DNA of 14,608 nt, taken from positions 1 through 14,608 of the forward strand of contig PWFZ01000108.1 in the NCBI GenBank assembly GCA_003555185.1. The letters are read 5' to 3'. The notes under the pieces are model-generated. The model worked only from the letters and a program-made list of their open reading frames with translations, did no database searches and was not told where the DNA came from. Positions 7,996-14,067 of this stretch are shown piece after piece. Source of the stretch: Balneolaceae bacterium (lineage in GTDB: Bacteria; Bacteroidota; Rhodothermia; Balneolales; Balneolaceae). A program made the translations under genes and the position numbers. Every line of letters starts with the position of its first letter. Positions within the stretch are counted from its first letter, which is position 1.

Positions 7996-8850
7996 CTAAT
8001 TCACCGGAATCAAAAGAAGTACATTTGCCACTCCACGCTCCCCTTCATTGTCAAATTGGCGATTGTCACTCGGGAAGCTAACCACCCCTTTTTCCTGAAC
8101 CCACATCGCTGTAGAACCTCCGCCATCTAAATTCAGGGCAGAGATTGCTCCCAAAGACTCCATCAGTTCAGTCAACTCGGGAATCGACATTCCATACGCC
8201 TCGCTTGATCTGCCATCTACGGTAATGAGCAGGAGTTCACCCGTTCCGGTTATTCCCACTGCTGTCCTGGGGTGTCGATTCTGATTGAAAGGATCATTAT
8301 TAAACGTTTGTACATCCTCATTCAATAGTAACAGGGGGCCTGAGCCTAATATGGAGGGATTGTCAAGAGATAACCAGCCCTCATCAGGACGTGCGATAAT
8401 GTAGGCTGAACCGTCATCAGAAATTCCGATGCCTCCGTTTTCAGAATAGAGCCGACGGTTTACTGCACCCTGTGCAATTGTCTCTCCATCCACCCTGAAA
8501 AAGACGACCGATCCGCCACGTTCTACATCAAAAAAGGAGCCGTTGATAGCAGCTAAAGCTTCATTTTTTTCAGCAAAGTGACTGGTTTTTACCAAAACAG
8601 AATCCGACCATGCGAAACGCAGTGCTGCTTCTGCACGGTTCATATCTATTCTAATCACGTTGATACTTTGCTTGGATTCAAAATAGTCAGCGCCGTGATA
8701 TTGCTCCAAAATGACACCTTCAGCAATCGTTTCAGAATTCCACGAGGCTGCCTCAACCGGAAGGGGCAGTTGTTGTGCATGCACCATATCCTGCAATGCG
8801 AAGGTGGTGACTAAGAGTAGGAAGAACAGGGTTTGTCGAAGTTTTTTCAT
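7996..8850 (-). CDS. Exported phosphodiester glycosidase family protein (NAGPA domain)
   Basis: Belongs to the family that includes the human uncovering enzyme (N-acetylglucosamine-1-phosphodiester alpha-N-acetylglucosaminidase) and the bacterial YceG-type NAGPA-domain proteins. The family hydrolyses sugar-1-phosphodiesters, but the natural substrate in this lineage is unknown. Counting from the ATG at 8848-8850 (284 residues), residues 1-25 are a signal peptide ending VHA before QQ. Conserved landmarks follow in order: INGSFFD (102-108), RHPRTAVG (192-199), VDGRS (211-215) and LNLDGGGSTAMW (239-250). The in-frame ATG at 8859 would add three residues, and the frame opens further at a TTG at 8886. 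The shorter start puts the KK pair directly before the hydrophobic core. It begins about 49 bp after the mnmE stop on the same strand, so it may be read through from mnmE. Confidence 0.82.
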   Translation of the reverse strand: MKKLRQTLFFLLLVTTFALQDMVHAQQLPLPVEAASWNSETIAEGVILEQYHGADYFESKQSINVIRIDMNRAEAALRFAWSDSVLVKTSHFAEKNEALAAINGSFFDVERGGSVVFFRVDGETIAQGAVNRRLYSENGGIGISDDGSAYIIARPDEGWLSLDNPSILGSGPLLLLNEDVQTFNNDPFNQNRHPRTAVGITGTGELLLITVDGRSSEAYGMSIPELTELMESLGAISALNLDGGGSTAMWVQEKGVVSFPSDNRQFDNEGERGVANVLLLIPVN

Positions 8851-8898
8851 GGGAAACATGTTAATATTCACCGTTCTATTATTCAAAATTCTTTTCAG

Positions 8899-10290
8899 TC
8901 ACTTCCCGATACAAAATCTCGAAAAAATAGAGCTCAATATATCCTCATTGGTAATCTCGCCGGTGATGGCACCGAGATCTTTGAGGGCGGCGCGAAGGTC
9001 GATGGCTAAAAAGTCGCCCGTCATACCCTGGTCCAAAGCGTGGATGGCTCGGTTTACATTTTCGCGGGCTTTTTGCAATCCGTCGCGATGGCGGGATGAG
9101 GTTACTAATATACTTGACGTATCGTAATCTTTGTTTTCAAGCGCCCGCTGTTTCATCACCTTTTTTAGATCCTCGATGTTGGTGTTGTTGATCGCGGAGA
9201 TTTTTAAATCGTAATGGATGCGATCCTCTTTTGGGGTTTCATTTTTGGGACTATTTTTCAGATCGAGCTTTGTGCCAATCAGCAGAAATGGGGTTTCACT
9301 GGCGCGCTTTTGAAAGCCGGCAATTTCTTCCCGTTCTTCGCTGTCAAAAGGGAGGGAAAGGTCTTTCAGGTAGACTACCAGGTCGGCTTCTTCGAATGCT
9401 TTTTGGGATCGTTTTACGCCTTCCGCCTCGATAATATCTACGGTATCGCGCAGGCCGGCGGTGTCGATCAGTTTAAAAAGCAGTCCATCGTAGCTCCAGT
9501 CGGCATCGATAGTGTCGCGGGTGGTTCCGGCAATTTCGGTGACTATGGCCCGTTCGCTGCCAATAAGCGTATTTAGAAGGGTGGATTTTCCCGCATTGGG
9601 ACGGCCGATAAATACGGTCTTTACGCCATCTTTCACCAATCGTCCCGTTTCGTAGGTGTCGAGCAGGTTGCCGATCTCCACATTCAGGTCGCTGAGTAAT
9701 TTGTGTAGCTGCTCCTTATTGGCAAATTCTACATCCTCTTCAATAAAATCGAGTTCCAGCTCCACCATGGCAGTGGCATCAATTATCTGCTGGCGAAAGG
9801 TTTTAATGTGCTGACCCAATCGTCCCTCCAGCTGCTGATTCGCAGCATCCACAGCTTTAATACTTTTGGCATGAATCAGATCTGCCACCGCTTCGGCCTG
9901 ATCAAGATCCAGCTTTCCATTTAAAAATGCCCGCTGGGTGAATTCTCCCGGTTCAGCCGGCCGTACATCCTGATCCAGTATGGTTTCCAATACGGATTGT
10001 GTGACAAGCACTCCGCCATGACAGGAAACCTCTACTGTATCCTCACCGGTATACGATTTTGGGGATCGAAACACCGTAGCTAAAACCTCATCAACAATAC
10101 GCCCGTCTTTTTTAACAATCTTGCCGAAGTGGACCGTGTGAGAATCTGCTTTTGTGAGATCTTTACCACGAAAGCAGCTTTTCACTTTGTCAAATGCTCC
10201 TTTGCCCGAAATACGAATAACGGCAATTCCTCCCTCTCCAATGGGAGTGGCAATGGCGGCAATGGGTGTTTGGTGGTTTATTTCGGACAA
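8899..10290 (-). CDS. mnmE: tRNA uridine-5-carboxymethylaminomethyl(34) synthesis GTPase MnmE
   Basis: Works with MnmG to add the carboxymethylaminomethyl group at U34 of certain tRNAs, using GTP and a folate donor. The 463-residue protein has the full family layout. The N-terminal tetrahydrofolate-binding domain opens with TPIAAIATPIGEGGIAVIRISG. The G domain has GRPNAGKS (229-236), GTTRDT (255-260), DTAG (276-279) and GTKLDL (339-344, TKxD in place of the usual NKxD). The C-terminus ends in the expected FCIGK, with C461 in the conserved C-[IV]-G-K motif. The start must be the TTG at 10288-10290: no in-frame ATG occurs before the upstream stop, and this start gives the N-terminus at the correct place. 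Gap to pdxH is 117 bp. Confidence 0.97.
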   Translation of the reverse strand: MSEINHQTPIAAIATPIGEGGIAVIRISGKGAFDKVKSCFRGKDLTKADSHTVHFGKIVKKDGRIVDEVLATVFRSPKSYTGEDTVEVSCHGGVLVTQSVLETILDQDVRPAEPGEFTQRAFLNGKLDLDQAEAVADLIHAKSIKAVDAANQQLEGRLGQHIKTFRQQIIDATAMVELELDFIEEDVEFANKEQLHKLLSDLNVEIGNLLDTYETGRLVKDGVKTVFIGRPNAGKSTLLNTLIGSERAIVTEIAGTTRDTIDADWSYDGLLFKLIDTAGLRDTVDIIEAEGVKRSQKAFEEADLVVYLKDLSLPFDSEEREEIAGFQKRASETPFLLIGTKLDLKNSPKNETPKEDRIHYDLKISAINNTNIEDLKKVMKQRALENKDYDTSSILVTSSRHRDGLQKARENVNRAIHALDQGMTGDFLAIDLRAALKDLGAITGEITNEDILSSIFSRFCIGK

Positions 10291-10407
10291 TGATTTATTC
10301 GCTAAAAGTTTATTTCGGTTGGGAAATCTTTAAAGAAGCATTTATTAAGTTAAAATAAGGATTCAGTAACCAAATCAGAACGCATTCATCACTTTTCATC
10401 CATAAGA

Positions 10408-11112
10408 TTACGGTGACAGCCTGTAGATTCCCCAGCTATCATTCAGCTTCTCATAACAGATCCGATCATGTAACCGGTTCAGCCTTCCCTGCCAGAATTC
10501 AATCCGGTTCGGTTTTACACAAAATCCACCCCAATTCGGCGGACGCGGTATACCACCAGCTTCAGATCTCTTTTCCATCTCCCTGAGTTTTTCTTCCAAC
10601 TCCTCCCGGGACGAAATCTTCTCGCTTTGGGATGACGCACGGGCACTGAGCTTGCTTGATTTGGGGCGTTTGGCAAAATATGCATCTGATTTCTCTTCAG
10701 GGATTTTTTCTGCCCGGCCTTCAATATGAATCTGCCGCATCAATTCAGGCCAGTAAAAAGTAATAGAAACATTTGGGTTCTCCTGTATTTGCTTCCCTTT
10801 TCGGCTGTCATAGTTTGTGTAAAATACGAACCCGTTCTTATCAAAACCTTTCAGTAATACCGTACGGCTTGATGGTTTTCCATTCTTGCTGGCCGTCGCC
10901 AGTATCATCGCATTCGGATCAGTTTTGACCTTCTCCACGGCTTCATCAAACCAAACGGAAAATTGCTCAACCGGATCATCATGGACATTACTTTCTAAAA
11001 AAGGTTTTCCTGAATATTCCCGACGTAACATCTCTAAAGCCTGTCGAGCAATCGTTTTAGACATTGATATTTCATCTTTGGCAGGAAGCCATCGCTTTAA
11101 CAATCTGAACAT
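10408..11112 (-). CDS. pdxH: Pyridoxamine 5'-phosphate oxidase
   Basis: FMN-dependent oxidase that makes pyridoxal 5'-phosphate from pyridoxamine or pyridoxine phosphate. The conserved features are present in order: SRTVLLKGFD, FYTNYDSRKG with the FMN-binding S-R-K at 103-105, FYWPELMRQIHIEGRAEK, SQSE at 161-164 and the C-terminal IEFWQGRLNRLHDR. R213 and H215 of RLHDR match the PLP-contacting Arg-His pair of E. coli PdxH (R197/H199), and the protein ends in the family's RLSP. The upstream ATG (11110-11112) gives 234 residues; an internal ATG at 11062-11064 gives 218, closer to the usual length, and the two cannot be separated here. The region upstream (11113-11256) is shared with a divergent gene. 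It is likely transcribed ahead of mnmE. Confidence 0.95.
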   Translation of the reverse strand: MFRLLKRWLPAKDEISMSKTIARQALEMLRREYSGKPFLESNVHDDPVEQFSVWFDEAVEKVKTDPNAMILATASKNGKPSSRTVLLKGFDKNGFVFYTNYDSRKGKQIQENPNVSITFYWPELMRQIHIEGRAEKIPEEKSDAYFAKRPKSSKLSARASSQSEKISSREELEEKLREMEKRSEAGGIPRPPNWGGFCVKPNRIEFWQGRLNRLHDRICYEKLNDSWGIYRLSP

Positions 11113-11245
11113 TTCTTTAACCGTTTATTCAGCTTTAATTACATCATTTATGTGACTCTGCAACACTTTTTCAAATATTTCAACCATGTATACCAAATAA
11201 ATGCAGGTAATATTCTTTGGAACAATTTCAGAGAGATGGAATAAA

Positions 11246-11251
11246 GGGAGG
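11246..11251 (+). promoter_or_regulatory. Strong Shine-Dalgarno sequence
   Basis: GGGAGG five bases before the ATG at 11257. It stands out because most starts in this window lack a clear ribosome binding site, and it decides this start over the ATG three codons downstream. Confidence 0.6.
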
Positions 11252-11256
11252 TTATT

Positions 11257-11496
11257 ATGGAAACAATGTCCGATTATTTTTACTTAAGTTCTCTAAACAC
11301 TCCTGCTGACTACATGGTTTTTGGTGCATTAATTCTGTTTGTAGTTGGCTTTGTATCCTTCTTTTACGATCCGCTGCGGGTTCAATATAGATCCAGATAC
11401 TTTTTTTATGCGTCAATTATCCTGTTCATCCTGGCCGTTTATTTAGGGTGGAATGATCTGGACGAAAAGATTATGCGATTCTGGGAAACTCTATAG
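11257..11496 (+). CDS. Small two-helix membrane protein of unknown function
   Basis: Not recognised. The 79-residue product has a short hydrophilic N-terminus and two hydrophobic helices, about residues 18-36 (YMVFGALILFVVGFVSFF) and 48-63 (FFYASIILFILAVYLG), joined by a basic loop (DPLRVQYRSRY), then an acidic C-terminus. The positive loop suggests an N-out/C-out hairpin by the positive-inside rule. The ATG at 11257 has a strong Shine-Dalgarno GGGAGG at 11246-11251 with a 5-base spacer, uncommon in this window and good evidence that the gene is real. It is divergent from pdxH and is followed by the repeat-containing region, so the surroundings give no functional hint. Confidence 0.72.
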   Translation: METMSDYFYLSSLNTPADYMVFGALILFVVGFVSFFYDPLRVQYRSRYFFYASIILFILAVYLGWNDLDEKIMRFWETL

Positions 11497-11510
11497 TTTT
11501 CTTGCAGAAA

Positions 11511-11649
11511 TCTAACGTCATCTGCGTAACACTGCGAGAAACAAGGGGGTGAAATTTGATCAGGCTGAAGATCTTAAATGATGTTTGGACTGTGTTCTCG
11601 CGGATTGTCGCTGATGAAACGCTGAGTCTCGCAGAGGTAGATCGTTAGA
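11511..11649. repeat. MITE/REP-like element, copy A
   Basis: Bounded by TCTAACG (11511-11517) and its reverse complement CGTTAGA (11643-11649), a perfect 7-bp terminal inverted repeat. Inside these are imperfect inverted arms: TCTGCGTAACACTGCG from 11521 and, on the opposite strand, TCTGCGAGACTCAGCG ending at 11635. The internal segment from 11521 to 11650 is about 85% identical by eye to copy B. There is no reading frame for a transposase, so any movement would be non-autonomous. Confidence 0.75.
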
Positions 11650-11735
11650 TCTAATCGATGTCGGATTAAAACCTTTAGTTCACTTTTGCCATTGTACTCC
11701 TCATTGCATTCTTTCTGCGAAAATCTGCGCAAAAC

Positions 11736-11867
11736 TCTGCGTAACTTTGCGAGAAACAAGTGGGAAAGAATTTGATCTGACTGAAGATTCTTAAATGATG
11801 CTTGGACTGTGTTCTCGCAGATTATTGCTGATGAATCGCTGAGTCACGCAGAGGTGCATTGTTAGAT
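11736..11867. repeat. MITE/REP-like element, copy B
   Basis: Direct repeat of copy A, offset by about 215 bp. Arms are TCTGCGTAACTTTGCGA (11736-11752) and, on the other strand, TCTGCGTGACTCAGCGA ending at 11852, agreeing at 14 of 17 positions. Just before it, TCTGCG recurs at 11714 and 11724, so the left end is a small array of TCTGCG units. It lacks the left TCTAACG end of copy A but keeps GTTAGA at the right. Confidence 0.75.
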
Positions 11868-11915
11868 GTCATTCTGTGAATTCTACGAGAATACTGACGC
11901 TGATAAAGTAAGGAG

Positions 11916-11937
11916 ATGCCGGATCGGGATCCGGCAT
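11916..11937. repeat. Perfect 10-bp palindrome ATGCCGGATC-GG-GATCCGGCAT
   Basis: The two 10-bp arms are exact reverse complements around GG; as RNA it would fold as a nine-pair stem with a CGGG loop. It is 23 bp beyond the ferredoxin stop. With CCGGAT/ATCCGG cores it resembles dispersed palindromic repeats seen between genes in many bacteria. It is not followed by a strong T-run on the minus strand, so a terminator role for the ferredoxin is possible but not shown. Confidence 0.7.
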
Positions 11938-11959
11938 GACTTTAAGGTATTAACATAAA

Positions 11960-12328
11960 CTAGGAATCAGAATATAACGGGTTTTCAAAAATTACATACT
12001 CCTCCACTGGTTTCCCACCTACCAAATGCTCCTGTATAATTCTCTCCAGTACCTCAGGTGAACAGGAGTGATACCACGTCCCTTCGGGGTAGACCACGGC
12101 AATGGGGCCGCGTTTGCAAATCCGCAGACAGTTTGCCTTGGTGCGGTAGATGCCTCCGGCGCCATCAAGGTTGAGCTCTCTGAGTCGCCTTTTTAAGAAG
12201 TACCATGACTCCAATCCTATTTCATATTTGCAACATTTGGAATTGGTCTGATCTGCACACAGAAAAATGTGTCGTTTAATGGAGGGAATGTGTAGCTCTT
12301 CGGCTTTTATTTTGGCTTTGTCACTCAT
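11960..12328 (-). CDS. Thioredoxin-like [2Fe-2S] ferredoxin
   Basis: A 122-residue cytoplasmic protein with a thioredoxin-fold [2Fe-2S] ferredoxin layout. The candidate cluster ligands are C24 in IFLCADQ, C33 (or C32) in SKCCKYE, C67 and C71 in [10 protein letters not shown], giving the C-x(8)-C-x(33)-C-x(3)-C order characteristic of Shethna-type/Aquifex-Fd4 ferredoxins. The C-terminal [16 protein letters not shown] segment with C89 is also typical. Relatives occur as NADH-dehydrogenase NuoE-like modules and as stand-alone electron carriers; the partner is not identifiable here. The adjacent pair C32-C33 makes the second ligand ambiguous. The start ATG at 12326-12328 is divergent from the lipoprotein gene, with 175 bp between them. 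Confidence 0.85.
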   Translation of the reverse strand: MSDKAKIKAEELHIPSIKRHIFLCADQTNSKCCKYEIGLESWYFLKRRLRELNLDGAGGIYRTKANCLRICKRGPIAVVYPEGTWYHSCSPEVLERIIQEHLVGGKPVEEYVIFENPLYSDS

Positions 12329-12436
12329 GTTTGTTAAGGTCGATTCAGTGTAATGAAAGGGGGATCCCGTAATTTATGCAATCATTTGACAAATAAATGT
12401 AAGAGATAATAACAGATGGTTGGAGTTCTTTGGAGT

Positions 12437-12449
12437 GTGATTATATCAC
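12437..12449. promoter_or_regulatory. GTGAT-TAT-ATCAC dyad, candidate operator
   Basis: Perfect 5-bp inverted repeat with a 3-nt centre in the divergent region between ferredoxin and lipoprotein. Read as TGTGA-N5-TCACC it is like a CRP-type half-site pair but one base too tight, so a CRP/FNR assignment is not supported. Confidence 0.25.
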
Positions 12450-12453
12450 CTCT

Positions 12454-12472
12454 GTTTTGCAGATCGCAAAAC
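12454..12472. promoter_or_regulatory. GTTTTGC-AGATC-GCAAAAC inverted repeat, candidate operator or leader hairpin
   Basis: Perfect 7-bp arms around 5 nt, ending 31 bases before the lipoprotein ATG and between two divergent starts. Position and symmetry suggest a dimeric regulator site or an RNA hairpin in the 5' leader. No T-run follows, which argues against a terminator. Confidence 0.4.
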
Positions 12473-12503
12473 ATACTAATAAAAAAATAACAAGAGAGAA
12501 CAA

Positions 12504-13673
12504 ATGAACAACTACAAAAGACATGGTATAGGTATAGTAATATTTTTAATTGTGGGAGCGCTCTACATTGCCTCTTGCGGTGACGGTGTTAATACGAATC
12601 TGGATGATCAGATGGCTCCATATACAGAGCTTCCGATGATTCAGGAGGCATCAAGTGCTACAATGACTGTAAACAGAGGGGCTACTAAAGACTTCGATAG
12701 CTATTTTGCGTTTGATATAAGTAATATTAATTCGAATGGCTTTTTAAGTGAGGGACTAATCGAGGGTTGGTGCCTTGAGTGGAATAAGCCGATTGCGCAA
12801 AACAACGACGTTCATAGCGACATTGAAATGTACAGTACCTACGGCAACAGTACCTGGAAAGCTGCAAACTACCTGATGAACATCACGGATAAATTGAGAG
12901 CAGAAGATTCATCAATTACCTACCGAGAAATTCAGGTTGCACTTTGGTCACTCATCGAAACTCCAAAATTCAATCTTGATGAAGTGCTTTCTGAAGACAA
13001 AATGCCGCCCCGATTAATGAAGGATGGCACGCCAAATTTTGATGTCGATAAGGTGAAGGAAATTGTAAACCGTGTGCGAAGTGAAGTATCCGGTTTTAGC
13101 TACAAGCCCGGAACACGATATCTTGTATTTGCCAGAACCGATGATGATTCTCAAAATGGTGGGGTTGTTGCCGGCAATGAAACTGCATGGGCAGTTGAAA
13201 CAATGGATGGCGAAGTAAATTCTGCTTTATCTACATGTTTAAGTGATATCCAGGGTTTAAGCAGCAACCAATGGGGTTGGTCGAACGGGCTGTACTCTGA
13301 GAGTAGTGACGAAGTTGTATTGGATGTCTATGCCGCTGCCGGTCAGTGTGAGCTCGAAAGAGGACATTTTGTGGGGGAGTTCAGATTTACTTACGAAAAT
13401 GGGGTGTTGAGTTATACGATTGAAATGACAGAAGAGTCAGATTTCACAAATGAGCTTTACAGTCTGGCAGAACTTCACATTTACGCGGGCAACGCTATTT
13501 TGCCTACAGGGCCAGCTGGTGGTTTAACTGCAGCTCCGGGTCAGCTTGGTGTCAATATCGATTTTGATGAGGATACCTATGAGTATAGCGGCACTATTGA
13601 GGGACTTCAGGGAGAAATTTATGTTGCAGTACATGCGACTGTTGTAGGATTTAATCCCGGTGTAGCAATATAG
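12504..13673 (+). CDS. Lipoprotein with thioester-domain-like Cys...Gln signature and C-terminal beta module
   Basis: A 389-residue protein with a lipoprotein signal: hydrophobic stretch 9-22 followed by the lipobox IASC, making C25 the lipidated cysteine. Residues about 60-230 contain EGWCLEWNKPI with C90, a Tyr/Ser-rich MYSTYG segment, WKAANYLMN, and REIQVALWSLIE with Q144 and W148. This order (aromatic-Cys, then Q-x-A-[IL]-W) resembles TQXA/thioester domains of surface adhesins, in which the Cys and Gln form an internal thioester that bonds to host or surface amines. The C-terminal part (about 288-384) has LYSLAELHIYAGN, a proline/glycine patch and IYVAVHATVVGF, a module I associate with secreted proteins of diverse bacteria. 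Both assignments are by pattern only. C245 and C282 are further cysteines. A weak AGAGAG lies before the ATG. Confidence 0.72.
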   Translation: MNNYKRHGIGIVIFLIVGALYIASCGDGVNTNLDDQMAPYTELPMIQEASSATMTVNRGATKDFDSYFAFDISNINSNGFLSEGLIEGWCLEWNKPIAQNNDVHSDIEMYSTYGNSTWKAANYLMNITDKLRAEDSSITYREIQVALWSLIETPKFNLDEVLSEDKMPPRLMKDGTPNFDVDKVKEIVNRVRSEVSGFSYKPGTRYLVFARTDDDSQNGGVVAGNETAWAVETMDGEVNSALSTCLSDIQGLSSNQWGWSNGLYSESSDEVVLDVYAAAGQCELERGHFVGEFRFTYENGVLSYTIEMTEESDFTNELYSLAELHIYAGNAILPTGPAGGLTAAPGQLGVNIDFDEDTYEYSGTIEGLQGEIYVAVHATVVGFNPGVAI

Positions 13674-13682
13674 TCATTTGAT

Positions 13683-13712
13683 AAAGCTCTTCGGCTAATG
13701 TCGAAGAGCTTT
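13683..13712 (+). terminator. Intrinsic terminator after the lipoprotein gene
   Basis: Arms AAAGCTCTTCG (13683-13693) and CGAAGAGCTTT (13702-13712) are exact reverse complements with an 8-nt loop, followed by TG and then TTATAATTTT. It starts 10 bases after the lipoprotein stop. The symmetrical A/T-flanked stem could also work in the opposite direction. Confidence 0.85.
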
Positions 13713-14067
13713 TGTTATAATTTTACTTTTTAACTGGATTTAAGAACTAATTTTGGCATTAGAATAAGGTGGTAACTCTGAGTTTTGCACCCATATAACA
13801 TACTATAGAGAGAAGGGAGCACATTGATATTGTTATGTGCTAGTTTATTATGCTACGTAAGTCATTTGCCATCATGTGTTTATAGTTTAGGGAGGTGCGC
13901 ATAATTATCATTCGGTTTTTTTTTTAAAAAATAGCAGTGTGACCGCTAAATAGTTGATTATTATAAACATGCTTTTTTCTTGCTTGGGTTATAGGAATTT
14001 CTAATATTGGTCACATCTAACAACATTAGATTGTTTAACTAATCTTAATAAATCATTGCGAGGCCAT
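13713..14067. other. Long AT-rich leader/promoter region of the SusC-like gene
   Basis: No gene is visible. The region contains a run of 10 T then 6 A at 13916-13931. Near the gene, TTG (13984) and TAATATTG (14002-14009) loosely resemble the Bacteroidota -33/-7 elements, but the 15-nt spacing is too short for the usual 19-21, so the promoter is not assigned. GCGAGG (14058-14063) is a reasonable Shine-Dalgarno sequence for the ATG at 14068. Confidence 0.45.

Larger units (their letters stand above)
11497..11959. other. Gene-free region rich in repeats
   Basis: No credible coding sequence is present; a 61-codon frame on the minus strand (11574-11759) runs across both the repeat and spacer and has no recognisable content. 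The stretch holds two diverged copies of the same element (11511-11649 and 11736-11867) and a perfect short palindrome at 11916-11937. It lies between two genes that converge, the small membrane protein and the ferredoxin. Confidence 0.7.

Noticed and set aside
11574..11759. 61-codon minus-strand frame in the repeat region
   Set aside because: Spans parts of both repeat copies and the spacer; not conserved between the two copies.
11511..11867. CRISPR array
   Set aside because: Only two copies of about 130 bp with internal inverted arms and no short repeat-spacer periodicity, and no cas genes.
12436..12450. CRP/FNR-type site TGTGA-N5-TCACC
   Set aside because: The spacer is 5 rather than 6 bases and the right half-site is imperfect, so only a generic dyad is reported.
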